From: an uncultured Phycisphaerales bacterium
Lineage (GTDB): Bacteria > Planctomycetota > Phycisphaerae > Phycisphaerales > SM1A02
NCBI GenBank assembly: GCA_946886375.1
Contig: CAMPIL010000023.1
Location: 1 to 17,385, forward strand
Length of the DNA: 17,385 nucleotides
Direction of reading: 5' to 3'
The notes beneath the pieces are model-generated. The model searched no databases, was not told the origin of the DNA, and worked only from the letters and a program-made list of their open reading frames with translations. Positions within the stretch are counted from its first letter, which is position 1; each line of letters starts with the position of its first letter. The position numbers and the translations under genes were made by a program. This document shows positions 1 through 8,241 of the stretch, in pieces.

Positions 1-1
1 G

Positions 2-502
2 CGCGCCACGGGCGTGCCGTTCACGCTGGACATCTGCGGAGCAGGCGAAATCGAACCGCAATTGAAACGAGAACTGCAGCGTCAACAACTGAGCGATTGC
101 GTGCGAATGCGCGGCGTGCTGAACTTCGCCACCGAATTGCTTCCAATGATCGCCCAATCCGTCGATCTCTTCGTGTGCTGTCATCGACAGGGAGATCCAT
201 CGTGCACGTACCTTGAAACCCTTGCGTGCGGAACACCCATTGTGAGTTACGACAATGAAGCGTTCCAGGGCATCGCAACGATGGCGTCCATCGGCTGGAT
301 GGCCAGGATGAACGAACCTGCGCTGCTGGCAAGGCGGATCGGTTGGCTGCATCAGCACCGACAGGCGCTTGCTCGTTCGGCGCGAAACGCGCTCAGGTTC
401 GCCTCTGAGCACACCCTTGAATCCACGATGCAGGCGCGAATCGATCACCTGTTGGCGTGCGCGGATGATCCGCAACAGACGCTGAAAGGCGCTGCCGCAT
501 GA
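2..502 (+). CDS. Glycosyltransferase family 4, C-terminal part (5' end outside window)
   Basis: This is the C-terminal half of a GT-B fold glycosyltransferase that would move a sugar from a nucleotide-sugar donor during surface-glycan assembly. The frame is open from base 2, and the first residues (RATGVPFTLDICGAGE) are the interior strand of a Rossmann domain, so the GTG at 14 is not the true start. The donor-site region follows: DLFVCCHRQGDPSCTYLE, then TLACGTPIVSYDN. The usual GT4 E-x7-E pair is only half present: the second Glu (YLE) is there, but the position eight residues before it is Gly (in QGD). This DPSCTYLE form is a divergent subfamily. The stop TGA (500-502) overlaps the ATG of the next gene by four bases (ATGA), so the two are probably translationally coupled. 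The substrate cannot be read from the sequence. Confidence 0.85.
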   Translation, partial: RATGVPFTLDICGAGEIEPQLKRELQRQQLSDCVRMRGVLNFATELLPMIAQSVDLFVCCHRQGDPSCTYLETLACGTPIVSYDNEAFQGIATMASIGWMARMNEPALLARRIGWLHQHRQALARSARNALRFASEHTLESTMQARIDHLLACADDPQQTLKGAAA

Positions 503-1473
503 CCCGGCTCTGTGTCATTGTGCTCAACTACCGTCGCGCGGCGTTGACGATCGACTGCCTGGCCTCGCTGGCCTGCGAAATCGGTCCGCACGCTGACCGC
601 CGGGTCGTGTGCATTGACAATGGATCAGACGACGGCTCGGCCGATCAAATCGGACAGGTCATTGAAACGCGAGGGTGGAACGAGTGGCTGACGTTCATTC
701 GTTCGCCGGTGAATCGCGGCTTCGCGGGAGGAAACAATCTTGGCTTCCACGCCGTGACCGCCGACGCGTACCTGCTTCTGAACAGCGATGCACGCGTGCA
801 GCCCGGCTCGATCGATGCGTTGCTGGGTGAATTGCACCGTCAGCCTGATGTTGGTGCGATCGGACCTCGACTGCAGGGTCCGCACGGTGATGCGCAGATC
901 AGTTGTTTCCGCTACCGCACGCCCTTGACTGAAATGCTCGAAGCGGCGGGCACAGGTCACCTTGATCGGCTGTTTGAATCGCGGTTGGTTCCGATGGCGG
1001 TGTACGAAGAACCAATGGAACCCCAGTGGCTGAGTTTCGCGTGCATCATGATTCGGCGCGCTGTCATCGACCAAGTCGGCCTGATGGACGAAGGGTATTT
1101 CATGTACTTCGAGGACATCGATTACTCGCGCTGCATGCGGAAGGCGGGATGGCGCATCCTGCACTATCCCGCAGCGAAAGTCGTGCACCTGCGCGGCGGA
1201 TCGTCGTCAGTCAAGGCGGCGATGAAAAGACGCGCACGCGTGCCGCGCTACTACTACGAATCGCGCAGCCGATATTTCGCAAAGTTCTACGGCGGCGTGG
1301 CGGGGTTGTGGATGACAAACATGATGTGGCTGCTGGGCCGGTCGATCGCTTTCGCACGCGAGGCCTTCGAACGCCGCCAGCGCGGTTCGTGTGAACTCGA
1401 AGCGCGCGACAACTGGACCAACTGGCTTTGCCCCATGCGGCAGCCTGCTCCGCAACGAGGAGGCGAACTGTGA
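499..1473 (+). CDS. Glycosyltransferase family 2, rhamnosyltransferase-like (WbbL type)
   Basis: This is a GT-A fold inverting transferase of about 324 residues, normal for the family. The N-terminal strand is TRLCVIVLNYRRA. The nucleotide-binding segment VCIDNGSDDGS lies at about residues 38-47, and NRGFAGGNNLGF at about 72-83 is typical of the rhamnosyltransferase group. The metal-binding DxD position reads LLLNSDA (D97), matching the N-x-D variant of these enzymes. The acceptor/catalytic region FMYFEDIDYSRCMRKAG lies at 201-217, followed by VVHLRGGSS. There is no membrane helix, so a cytoplasmic-face enzyme is likely. The ATG overlaps the previous stop (ATGA at 499-502), and the stop TGA at 1471-1473 overlaps the GTG of the sulfotransferase. 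The sugar and acceptor are not known. Confidence 0.92.
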   Translation: MTRLCVIVLNYRRAALTIDCLASLACEIGPHADRRVVCIDNGSDDGSADQIGQVIETRGWNEWLTFIRSPVNRGFAGGNNLGFHAVTADAYLLLNSDARVQPGSIDALLGELHRQPDVGAIGPRLQGPHGDAQISCFRYRTPLTEMLEAAGTGHLDRLFESRLVPMAVYEEPMEPQWLSFACIMIRRAVIDQVGLMDEGYFMYFEDIDYSRCMRKAGWRILHYPAAKVVHLRGGSSSVKAAMKRRARVPRYYYESRSRYFAKFYGGVAGLWMTNMMWLLGRSIAFAREAFERRQRGSCELEARDNWTNWLCPMRQPAPQRGGEL

Positions 1474-2363
1474 TTCGCGGGCCGGATTTCATCATCATCG
1501 GCGCCATGAAGTGCGCCACCAGCACGCTCCACGAGCAATTGGCCCGGCAGAAGGGTGTCTTCATGTCCACGCCGAAAGAGCCCAACTTCTTCAGCGATGA
1601 TTCGCAATGGCTGCGCGGAACCGACTGGTACGCCGGACTGTTTGAGAACGCACCGCCCGGCGCGCTGTGCGGCGAATCCAGCACGCACTACACGAAACTG
1701 CCGACGTATCCGAGCACCATTGCCCGAATGAAACGCACGCTGCCTGATTCCGTGCGGTTCATTTACATCATGCGGCATCCGGTTGACCGGCTGGTCTCTC
1801 ACTACATTCATGAGTGGACACAGCGGGTCATCTCCTGTCCGATTCAAAAGGCCGTGCGCGAACATTCGGAATTGATCGCCTACAGCCGCTACGCCATGCA
1901 GATCGAGCCCTTCCTGGATTGTTTCGGACCCGAGCGCGTGCTGCCGATCTTTTTCGAACGTCTGGCGAGGCATCCGCAGACTGAACTTGAGCGTGTCTGC
2001 GAATTCATCGGGCTTCCCACGCTGCCCCAATGGCATGACGATCTGGGCGAGCAGAACGCATCGAACCAGCGGTTGCGCCAGTGTGCGTGGCGCGATGCCC
2101 TGATCAACGCGCCAGTGTTGAAGCAGTTGCGGCGGGCGCTGGTTCCACAAGCAGTCCGCGACTGGGTCAAAGGATTCTGGACCATGTCGCACCGGCCGGA
2201 ATTGGGCGAATCTGACATTCGCCGGCTGAATGATGAGTTTGACAAGGACCTTGCACTGCTGGGCAAGTGGCTCGGCCTTGATCTGAACTGCAACTCCTAC
2301 AAGGACATCGCGGCGCAGACCAGCGCCACGTGGGCGCCGGGAAAGAAGGCCAGTGCGGCATGA
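1470..2363 (+). CDS. PAPS-dependent sulfotransferase (Sulfotransfer_1-like)
   Basis: This 297-residue enzyme would move sulfate from PAPS to a sugar hydroxyl or amine. The 5'-phosphosulfate loop is IIGAMKCATSTL (residues 9-20). KEPNFFS (36-42) matches the KExxFF segment of heparan-sulfate sulfotransferases. The 3'-phosphate-binding segment FIYIMRHPVDRLVSHY (97-112) carries the expected Arg102 and Ser110. I chose the GTG at 1470, not the ATG at 1428. GTG 1470 has GAGGAGG at 1457-1463 six bases upstream, forms a GTGA overlap with the previous stop, and places the PAPS loop near the N-terminus as in relatives. The extra 14 residues from 1428 would be Ala/Arg-rich and unlike the family. Its place between glycosyltransferases suggests that the glycan made by this operon is sulfated. 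The acceptor is unknown. Confidence 0.93.
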   Translation: MIRGPDFIIIGAMKCATSTLHEQLARQKGVFMSTPKEPNFFSDDSQWLRGTDWYAGLFENAPPGALCGESSTHYTKLPTYPSTIARMKRTLPDSVRFIYIMRHPVDRLVSHYIHEWTQRVISCPIQKAVREHSELIAYSRYAMQIEPFLDCFGPERVLPIFFERLARHPQTELERVCEFIGLPTLPQWHDDLGEQNASNQRLRQCAWRDALINAPVLKQLRRALVPQAVRDWVKGFWTMSHRPELGESDIRRLNDEFDKDLALLGKWLGLDLNCNSYKDIAAQTSATWAPGKKASAA

Positions 2364-3406
2364 GCGATCGACCTCTGACCAAACTTGGAGTTGTGGCGAT
2401 CGGGCGCAATGAAGGCGATCGACTCTGGGCGTGCCTGCAAAGCGCGGCACGCTGTTCTTCAACCATCGTGTATGTGGATTCAGGTTCCACCGACCAGAGC
2501 GTCGCCATGGCCGTCGCCCTCGGGGTCGAGGTAGTTGGACTGGATCTTGCTCAGCCGTTCACCGCTTCGCGGGCGAGGAACGCAGGCGTGCGGCGATTGA
2601 TGGAGATTAATCCGCACGTTGAATTCATCCAGGTGATCGATGGCGACTGCGAACTAATAGAGGGCTGGATCGACGCGGCACTCGAGACAATGGCCGACCC
2701 GAAGATCGCAGTCGTCTGCGGCCGCCGGCGCGAGCGGCATCCGGATGCTTCGCTGTACAACCGGCTGTGCGATATCGAGTGGAATACTCCAATTGGCGAA
2801 GCGGCATTCTGTGGCGGCGATGCGCTGATCCGTGCATCGGCGTTGCAGCAGGTTCGCGGCTATTCCGAATCGATGATCGCCGGCGAAGAACCGGAAATGT
2901 GCATGCGCATGCGGCTGCGCGGATGGAGGGTTCTTCGCATCGAACGCGACATGACTTGGCATGATGCGCAGATGATGCACTTTGGGCAATGGTGGCGGCG
3001 GATGGTGCGCAGCGGTCACGCGTACGCCGAATGCCGTGCACTTCACGGCCGTGCTCCAGCGAAGTTCTTCGTGCACGAAGTGAGGTCGATCATCGAATGG
3101 GCGCTGCTGCTGCCGCTGACGGCGTTCGCGGCGGCGTGGTGGACCTGGGGCGCCAGTCTTGCATTGTTCGCGTTGTATGGCGTGCTGTGGCGACGCATCT
3201 ATCGATACCGACTTTCGCAAGGCGATACGACGGCCATCGCTTCGCTGTATGCGAACTACTGCGTGCTTGGAAAATTTGCGGAGATGGCCGGCATTGCGCG
3301 CTATTGGTTCAATCGGATTCGAGGCCGGCAATCGAAATTGATCGAGTACAAGCGCGCGGACGCAAGTCACATCGCGCGAGAGATTCCCGGAGCCCTGCAG
3401 TCATGA
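2360..3406 (+). CDS. Glycosyltransferase family 2 with C-terminal membrane segment
   Basis: This 348-residue GT-A transferase has the N-terminal strand LGVVAIGRNEGDRL, YVDSGSTDQS at about 38-47, a clear DxD (VIDGDC, D94/D96), CGGDALIRAS at 151-160 and GEEPEMCMRMRLRG at 175-188, which holds the acidic catalytic position. The tail, about residues 245-280 (IIEWALLLPLTAFAAAWWTWG and on), is hydrophobic and probably anchors the enzyme to the inner membrane as one or two helices. I chose the ATG at 2360 because it forms an ATGA overlap with the sulfotransferase stop and has AAGAAGG (2344-2350) upstream. An in-frame GTG-type start at 2330 would add ten residues that overlap the previous gene. The downstream stop again overlaps the next ATG (3403-3406). 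Donor and acceptor are not predictable. Confidence 0.92.
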   Translation: MSDRPLTKLGVVAIGRNEGDRLWACLQSAARCSSTIVYVDSGSTDQSVAMAVALGVEVVGLDLAQPFTASRARNAGVRRLMEINPHVEFIQVIDGDCELIEGWIDAALETMADPKIAVVCGRRRERHPDASLYNRLCDIEWNTPIGEAAFCGGDALIRASALQQVRGYSESMIAGEEPEMCMRMRLRGWRVLRIERDMTWHDAQMMHFGQWWRRMVRSGHAYAECRALHGRAPAKFFVHEVRSIIEWALLLPLTAFAAAWWTWGASLALFALYGVLWRRIYRYRLSQGDTTAIASLYANYCVLGKFAEMAGIARYWFNRIRGRQSKLIEYKRADASHIAREIPGALQS

Positions 3407-5784
3407 TCATGGTCCGAGCCGATTCTCCGCCCAGCCTGAAGCCGACCGCGGCAGCGCGCACCTTTCGCCTGGCGTATCTGACGACGGAGTATCCCAAAGC
3501 CAGTCACACCTTCATTCGCCGCGAAATTGTCGAACTGGAACGGCGCGGCCATCGGGTGATGCGCCTGGCCATACGCGATGGCAGAGGCGCGATCGCCGAC
3601 GAGGCCGACCGCAATGAGGCTCAAAAGACCACGCATTGCCTTGCGCAACCCAAGTGGCGGTTCCTGGTTGACACGGTTCATGCCGCGGTGACGCGGCCGG
3701 TGCAATTTCTCAACGCGGTGAAGACCGCGTATTCGATGCATCGCCGTAGCGATCGCGGCCTGATCGTGCATTGTGCGTACATCGGCGAGGCGGCGGTGCT
3801 GCTTCGCATGCTCCGACAGCATGACATCGAACACGTCCACGTGCACTTTGGCACGAACGCAGCGGCCGTTGCGAGACTCATTCGGTTGATGGGCGGCCCG
3901 CCCTACAGCATGACCGTGCACGGCCCGACTGAATTTGACGCATCGCGCGGGTTCAGCCTGCGAGAGAAGGTCATTGATTCGGCATTTACGGTCGCGATCA
4001 GCCAGTTCTGCGCAGCCCAACTGCGGCGATGGGTTCCCTACGAGCATTGGCACAAGATTCACATCATTCATTGCTCGGTCGGCAGCAAGTTCTTCGATGA
4101 TGCGCGGCCAATCCATGCGGATTCGCACACGCTGGTATGCGTCGGACGCTTGACGCCCCAGAAGGGCCAGCACTTGCTCATCCAGGCCATGCACCGGCTT
4201 GTGGAAGAAGGCATCGACGCGCGCCTGATACTTGCAGGCGACGGCGAGTTGCGAGGTGAACTTCAGAGGCACATTTATCGGCTGGGCCTGAATGACAACA
4301 TCACGATCACCGGCTGGATCGATGAAGCGACCGTGCGGCAGCACCTGCACGACGCCCGGGCGCTTGTTCAGCCCAGTTTCGCCGAAGGCCTGCCAGTCGT
4401 GATCATGGAAGCCTTAGCCATGGGCCGGCCGGTCATCAGCAGCATGGTGGCGGGCGTGCCCGAATTGGTCCGGCACAACGAGAACGGCTGGCTCGTCTCC
4501 GCCGGTGACGTGGATAGCCTTGCCGATGCGATGCGCGACGCCTTGAAATCTCCAATCGCACGGCTGAATGAAATGGGGGCGGCCGGGCGTCAGCGAGTTC
4601 GTCAGCATCACTTCACCGTCACGGAGACCACCCGCCTGGAGGGCCTGTTTGAAACATACATCCAGCAGCGGACACACATCAGCGCGGACCATCTGAATCT
4701 TGAAGCCCCCTCGACAAACGATGTGCCTGACCCGTTGCGCCGCCGCTACGCGCTGATCACGCCCTGCCGAGATGAAGCGGCGTTCCTGCAAACAACGATT
4801 GACGCAGTGGCTGCGCAAAGCGTACCGCCGGCGAAATGGATCATTGTGGACGATGGCTCAACGGACAACACGCCCAACATTCTTGAGCGCGCCGCCATGC
4901 GGTATCCATTCATACAGGTGATTCGCAGGCAGAATCGCGGCGAGCGGGCGGTCGGGCCGGGTGTTGTCGAAGCGTTCTATGACGGCCTGGCGGCGATTGA
5001 TCTGAACGACTTTGATTACGTATGCAAGCTGGATGGCGACTTGGACTTTGCGCCTCGCTATTTCGAGCGGCTGATGGAGCTCTTCGAATCCAACCAGCGA
5101 CTCGGAACATTGTCGGGCAAGTTGTTCCTGAAATATGGCGATCGACTTGTGGAGGAGCGCTGCGGCGATGAAAACTCAGTCGGTCCAGCCAAGTTGTATC
5201 GCGTGCGGTGCTTCCAGGACATCGGCGGATTCGTGAGGCAAGTGAGTTGGGACGGCATCGACGGCCACATGTGCCGCATGAAGGGGTGGCTGGCCCGATC
5301 ACTGGATGACCCGCACCTGCAAATCATTCACCTTCGCCGCATGGGTTCAAGCCAGAAAAATTTCTGGACCGGCCGCGTGCGATGGGGCAGGGGCAAGTAT
5401 TTCATGGGCTCCGCGTGGTATTACGTGCTGGCGGTTTCGATGTACCGCATGTTTGAACGACCATACGTTCTCAGCGGCGCGGGAATCATGTGGGGATACC
5501 TCAAGGCGTGGTTCACGCGCGAGCCGCGCTTCTGCAATCCCGAGTACCTGCGGTTCTTTCGCAGATTCGAACTGCAATCGCTGCTCATGGGAAAGCGACG
5601 CACGATGAACCGTTATCACCGTGCGATTCAGTCGCGGCGCGAGGTCGCCGCCAATATCACCGAAGAGGCTTGTGTTCCGCGGAAGGGTGAAGTCGAGACG
5701 ACCATCGCTAACGGGTTCAGACTCGACGGCTCGAGCACGAAGGGCGGTCGTTTCGACATAGCCAGCGCACAAGGACGACTTTGA
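3403..5784 (+). CDS. Bifunctional GT4-GT2 glycosyltransferase fusion
   Basis: One 793-residue frame joins two transferases. Residues about 22-420 are a GT4 GT-B enzyme. It opens with LAYLTTEYPKASHTFIRREI, like colanic-acid enzymes of the WcaL/AmsK type, and has VCVGRLTPQKGQ (246-257), LILAGDGELRGEL (275-287) and the E-x7-E pair at E328/E336 in FAEGLPVVIME. Residues about 447-700 are a GT2 GT-A enzyme: YALITPCRDEAAF, WIIVDDGSTDNT (479-490) and the metal site KLDGDLD with D544/D546. A short, low-conservation linker (about 421-446) separates them. The last 50 residues look disordered. The frame is open upstream to 2989, but that region encodes the previous gene in another frame. The ATG at 3403 gives an ATGA overlap; ATG 3409 is an alternative. 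A fusion suggests that two consecutive sugar additions are made by one polypeptide. Confidence 0.93.
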   Translation: MIMVRADSPPSLKPTAAARTFRLAYLTTEYPKASHTFIRREIVELERRGHRVMRLAIRDGRGAIADEADRNEAQKTTHCLAQPKWRFLVDTVHAAVTRPVQFLNAVKTAYSMHRRSDRGLIVHCAYIGEAAVLLRMLRQHDIEHVHVHFGTNAAAVARLIRLMGGPPYSMTVHGPTEFDASRGFSLREKVIDSAFTVAISQFCAAQLRRWVPYEHWHKIHIIHCSVGSKFFDDARPIHADSHTLVCVGRLTPQKGQHLLIQAMHRLVEEGIDARLILAGDGELRGELQRHIYRLGLNDNITITGWIDEATVRQHLHDARALVQPSFAEGLPVVIMEALAMGRPVISSMVAGVPELVRHNENGWLVSAGDVDSLADAMRDALKSPIARLNEMGAAGRQRVRQHHFTVTETTRLEGLFETYIQQRTHISADHLNLEAPSTNDVPDPLRRRYALITPCRDEAAFLQTTIDAVAAQSVPPAKWIIVDDGSTDNTPNILERAAMRYPFIQVIRRQNRGERAVGPGVVEAFYDGLAAIDLNDFDYVCKLDGDLDFAPRYFERLMELFESNQRLGTLSGKLFLKYGDRLVEERCGDENSVGPAKLYRVRCFQDIGGFVRQVSWDGIDGHMCRMKGWLARSLDDPHLQIIHLRRMGSSQKNFWTGRVRWGRGKYFMGSAWYYVLAVSMYRMFERPYVLSGAGIMWGYLKAWFTREPRFCNPEYLRFFRRFELQSLLMGKRRTMNRYHRAIQSRREVAANITEEACVPRKGEVETTIANGFRLDGSSTKGGRFDIASAQGRL

Positions 5785-5787
5785 CCG

Positions 5788-6270
5788 ATGCCTGCCAACA
5801 CCTCACATCAGCGACGGATTCTCGCAGTATCCAGCGGCGGCGGGCACTGGGTGGAACTCATGCGCACGATGCCCGCCTTCGAAGGAGCCGACGTGGCGTT
5901 CGTGACAGTGAACCGCGCGTATCGCAGCGAAGTTCCCGGCCATCGCTTCTACACCGTCAATGACGCGACCAGGTGGAACAAAATTGCGGTGGCGATGATG
6001 GCGCTGCGGGTGTTGCTGATCCTTATGCGCGAGCGGCCGGACGTCGTCGTGACAACAGGCGCTGCGCCGGGGTACTTTGCGCTGCGGTTCGGCCGGCTTT
6101 TTGGGGCGCGCACGATCTGGCTGGACAGCATCGCAAACGTGGATGAACTCTCGATGTCGGGGCGAATCGTCGGCAAGTACGCAGACCTGTGGCTGACGCA
6201 ATGGCCGCACCTCGCGTCGGGCGCGCAGCCGGGCGGGCGCGCCCCACAATTTGCGGGAGCAGTGCTGTGA
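5788..6270 (+). CDS. Alg14/PssD-like glycosyltransferase subunit (membrane-recruiting, acceptor-side)
   Basis: This 160-residue protein is the N-terminal half of a split GT-B (GT28-type) transferase. Alg14 in eukaryotes and PssD/EpsE-like proteins in bacteria bind the lipid-linked acceptor and recruit the catalytic Alg13-like partner. The sequence shows RILAVSSGGGHWVELMR at the N-terminus, a hydrophobic membrane-association segment at about 66-81 (VAMMALRVLLILM), VVVTTGAAPGYFAL, and ARTIWLDSIANVDELSMSGR near residues 111-130, all matching family positions. The ending LTQWPHLA...PQFAGAVL is also typical. It starts three bases after the previous stop, with AAGGACG (5771-5777) upstream. Its stop overlaps the start of the Alg13-like partner (GTGA at 6267-6270), so the two subunits are probably made in equal amounts. 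The sugar transferred is unknown. Confidence 0.92.
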   Translation: MPANTSHQRRILAVSSGGGHWVELMRTMPAFEGADVAFVTVNRAYRSEVPGHRFYTVNDATRWNKIAVAMMALRVLLILMRERPDVVVTTGAAPGYFALRFGRLFGARTIWLDSIANVDELSMSGRIVGKYADLWLTQWPHLASGAQPGGRAPQFAGAVL

Positions 6271-6902
6271 TCTTCGTCACCGTCGGCCATCAGATGCCGT
6301 TTGACCGGTTGATTCGCGCGGTGGATCAATGGGCGCAGGCGAACGGGCGGCGCGATGTATTCGGACAAATCGGCGCGGGGGCGTATCGGCCGAAGTGCTT
6401 TGGGTGGCAATCACAACTCACGCCGGATGAATTTCGCAGCAGAATGATGCAGGCCTCTGCCGTGGTGGGGCATGCGGGCACCGGAACGATCATCGCAGCG
6501 ATGCAGTACCGCAAGCCGCTGCTTGTGCTTCCTCGATTGAGCAGCCTGGGCGAAACGCGCAATGATCATCAGATTCCAACAGCACAGCACTTCGCCGCAA
6601 CGGGACAGATTCGCGCGGCGTACGACGAAATCGATCTGATCGCGATGCTGGATGACATCGAACGGTTCCAACCCAGTGCAGGAATCAACGGTGCGGCATC
6701 GCCGGAATTGCTCGCACGACTGCGCGAATTCGCCTGGGGCAAAGCGGAACCGGGCGAGGCGTCGCGCGTTTCTGTCACGAAGTCGCCTGCGATTCCTGTT
6801 CCGTCGGCTGAAGCGGCGCCATTTGAATCTCCGCGGCTTGCCTCTGGTCGAGTTCACGGCCGACAAGAAGGTGATCGATCATCCAGTCCGCTGTCGCGCT
6901 GA
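6267..6902 (+). CDS. Alg13/PssE-like glycosyltransferase subunit (donor-binding, catalytic)
   Basis: This is the C-terminal, nucleotide-sugar-binding half of the split transferase and the partner of the gene just upstream. It opens with VIFVTVGHQMPFDRLIRAVD. DVFGQIGAGAYRPK follows at about 30-43, then the donor-binding VVGHAGTGTIIAAM (66-79) and KPLLVLPRLSSLGETRNDHQ (83-102). I chose GTG 6267, which forms a GTGA overlap with the Alg14-like stop and has GGAG at 6255-6258. The longer frame from 6189 only adds residues that shadow the upstream gene. The family domain ends near residue 160, but this frame runs to 211. The last 42 codons or so (from 6775) lie opposite the 3' end of the convergent gene, and this tail (Ser/Pro/Arg-rich) has no domain character. 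Confidence 0.9.
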   Translation: MIFVTVGHQMPFDRLIRAVDQWAQANGRRDVFGQIGAGAYRPKCFGWQSQLTPDEFRSRMMQASAVVGHAGTGTIIAAMQYRKPLLVLPRLSSLGETRNDHQIPTAQHFAATGQIRAAYDEIDLIAMLDDIERFQPSAGINGAASPELLARLREFAWGKAEPGEASRVSVTKSPAIPVPSAEAAPFESPRLASGRVHGRQEGDRSSSPLSR

Positions 6903-8172
6903 CCATCAATTCCATGCTGATGGGATCGTTGAACAGCCGGTTGGCGTTGGGAATGCGCAGCAACTGATGCTGTGCAGCCAGTTCGCGATCAAGCGTCTGC
7001 ACCGAATCAAACAAGGCGGTGTCGCTTTCGGCGTGTATGAGCAGCGTCGGCGCCTTGACCTGGCGGGCCGCGACGGTTTCGCGCCCGCACACGGGTCCGC
7101 GGATGACCAGCGCTTTGACGCTGGGGACCTGCGCCGCATAATGCAGTGCGATCATGCCTCCGGTTCCCGCGCCCACCACGCCCATGTGATGGGCGTCGAC
7201 TTCGGCAAGTCCGGCGATGCTTTGATACACCACGTGCAGGTCGGCGATCATCTGCACGTCAGAAGCGTCTTCGATTCTTCCTTCAGAACGTCCGTGCCCT
7301 GTGAAATCCATGCGGGCGCCGATGATGCCGCGCTGCGCCAACCGCCGGCTAATGACGATTGATCGCGGGCTGCGTGCGTTGCTCTCAAAGCCATGCGCGA
7401 AGATCACCGCGGGGTACGGCCCGCTGCCACGCGTCATGCCCGGCGGGAGATCAAGTTCGCACATCAGCGCCTGCCCGCGCGTGCTGTTGAGTTTCATCGT
7501 GATGGTGCGCGAGTCCTGGCGGTTGTGCGGCCGGTCCGCGGTCCAACGCTCAAGGATTCGCACAACGATGTCGTCCGTGACATCATTGAAGTCTTCGTAA
7601 AAACTCTCGATTCCCTTGAACTTCGCGGGTTGATGGGGAATCACCACGGCATGAGCCGCCTCGTGCAGTTGCCACGTGGCCTGGCTTGTGCCGGCCGGAG
7701 CCGCGGCGACGATCTTGGCCGCGCCGCGATCCTTCAGCGAGGCGATGGCACCCAGCATCTTGGCGCCGGTGGCGACACCCTGGCCGACCACGACGACCGT
7801 GCGGCCGCGAACTTCAATCTGCGGCAGGATCGACCGAATGCGCGACTGACGATGCTGCAACAGTCGGAATGATTCGCGAGCCGGATCCACCAACTGCTGT
7901 GTGGTGAGGTGGTGCCATCGGGCGGTGGATTGAATCAGCGAGATGCGGCCATGCTCATCGACCGCGCCGACCACCTGCGTGGACGCATTGGGCGCGAAGA
8001 GTTTCTCGATCAGCATCACGTCCAGTGGAGCCTCAAGCTGCCGGGCGATGACGTCCGCCAGCGGCACGCCGCCATTGGCCAACCCAAGAATGATCGGGTT
8101 GTCGGCCTTGAGGAAGGTCAGATGCTGCGCCAATTCACTGGCGGCTTCGATTCGATTCTTGAACAATCGCAT
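6775..8172 (-). CDS. Phosphoribosyltransferase / dienelactone-hydrolase-like fusion, probably catalytically inactive
   Basis: This 465-residue protein has two domains. Residues about 1-210 have a type I phosphoribosyltransferase fold: IILGLANGGVPLADVIARQL, VMLIEKLFAP, and the PRPP-loop position TVVVVGQGVATGAKML (125-140). Residues about 225-435 are an alpha/beta hydrolase: PYPAVIFAHGFESN, MDFTGHGRSEGR, VGAGTGGMIAL (333-343), APTLLIHAESDT. The pairing is a known architecture, but catalytic residues are missing. The PRPP loop has Gly130-Gln131 where the family has Asp-Asp. The nucleophile elbow reads G-A-G-T-G, with Gly336 in place of Ser. The final His position reads NANRLF (Arg412). The acid Asp384 remains. 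I chose ATG 8172 because GGAGG (rc of 8181-8185) sits eight bases upstream; ATG 8187 would lie on the far side of that site. The tail overlaps the convergent gene. Confidence 0.88.
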   Translation of the reverse strand: MRLFKNRIEAASELAQHLTFLKADNPIILGLANGGVPLADVIARQLEAPLDVMLIEKLFAPNASTQVVGAVDEHGRISLIQSTARWHHLTTQQLVDPARESFRLLQHRQSRIRSILPQIEVRGRTVVVVGQGVATGAKMLGAIASLKDRGAAKIVAAAPAGTSQATWQLHEAAHAVVIPHQPAKFKGIESFYEDFNDVTDDIVVRILERWTADRPHNRQDSRTITMKLNSTRGQALMCELDLPPGMTRGSGPYPAVIFAHGFESNARSPRSIVISRRLAQRGIIGARMDFTGHGRSEGRIEDASDVQMIADLHVVYQSIAGLAEVDAHHMGVVGAGTGGMIALHYAAQVPSVKALVIRGPVCGRETVAARQVKAPTLLIHAESDTALFDSVQTLDRELAAQHQLLRIPNANRLFNDPISMELMVSATADWMIDHLLVGRELDQRQAAEIQMAPLQPTEQESQATS

Positions 8173-8225
8173 CGGTGAATCCTCCATGCCAGTCCGATTT
8201 CACCATCCGTCGGTTCACTTGATGC

Positions 8226-8241
8226 GATTGGGAAACCAATC
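8226..8241. promoter_or_regulatory. Short perfect hairpin in the leader of the PRTase/hydrolase gene
   Basis: GATTGG and CCAATC form a perfect six-base inverted repeat around a four-base loop (GAAA on the + strand). It lies 54 bases upstream of the ATG at 8172, in the 219-base gap after uvrA. There is no T-run on either side, so a terminator is unlikely. It could be an operator or a leader stem-loop. No clear -10/-35 pair was found in the gap. Confidence 0.25.

Noticed and set aside
1287..2462. 391-codon open frame on the - strand
   Set aside because: It lies opposite the GT2 gene, the sulfotransferase and the next GT2, all with clear motifs. It has no recognisable domain and is a codon-bias shadow.
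2989..3402. N-terminal extension of the GT4-GT2 fusion
   Set aside because: This stretch encodes the end of the previous GT2 in another frame. The ATGA overlap at 3403 and the family N-terminus fix the start there.
8226..8241. Rho-independent terminator after uvrA
   Set aside because: The stem is short and AT-rich, there is no following T-run on either strand, and it is 150 bases past the uvrA stop.
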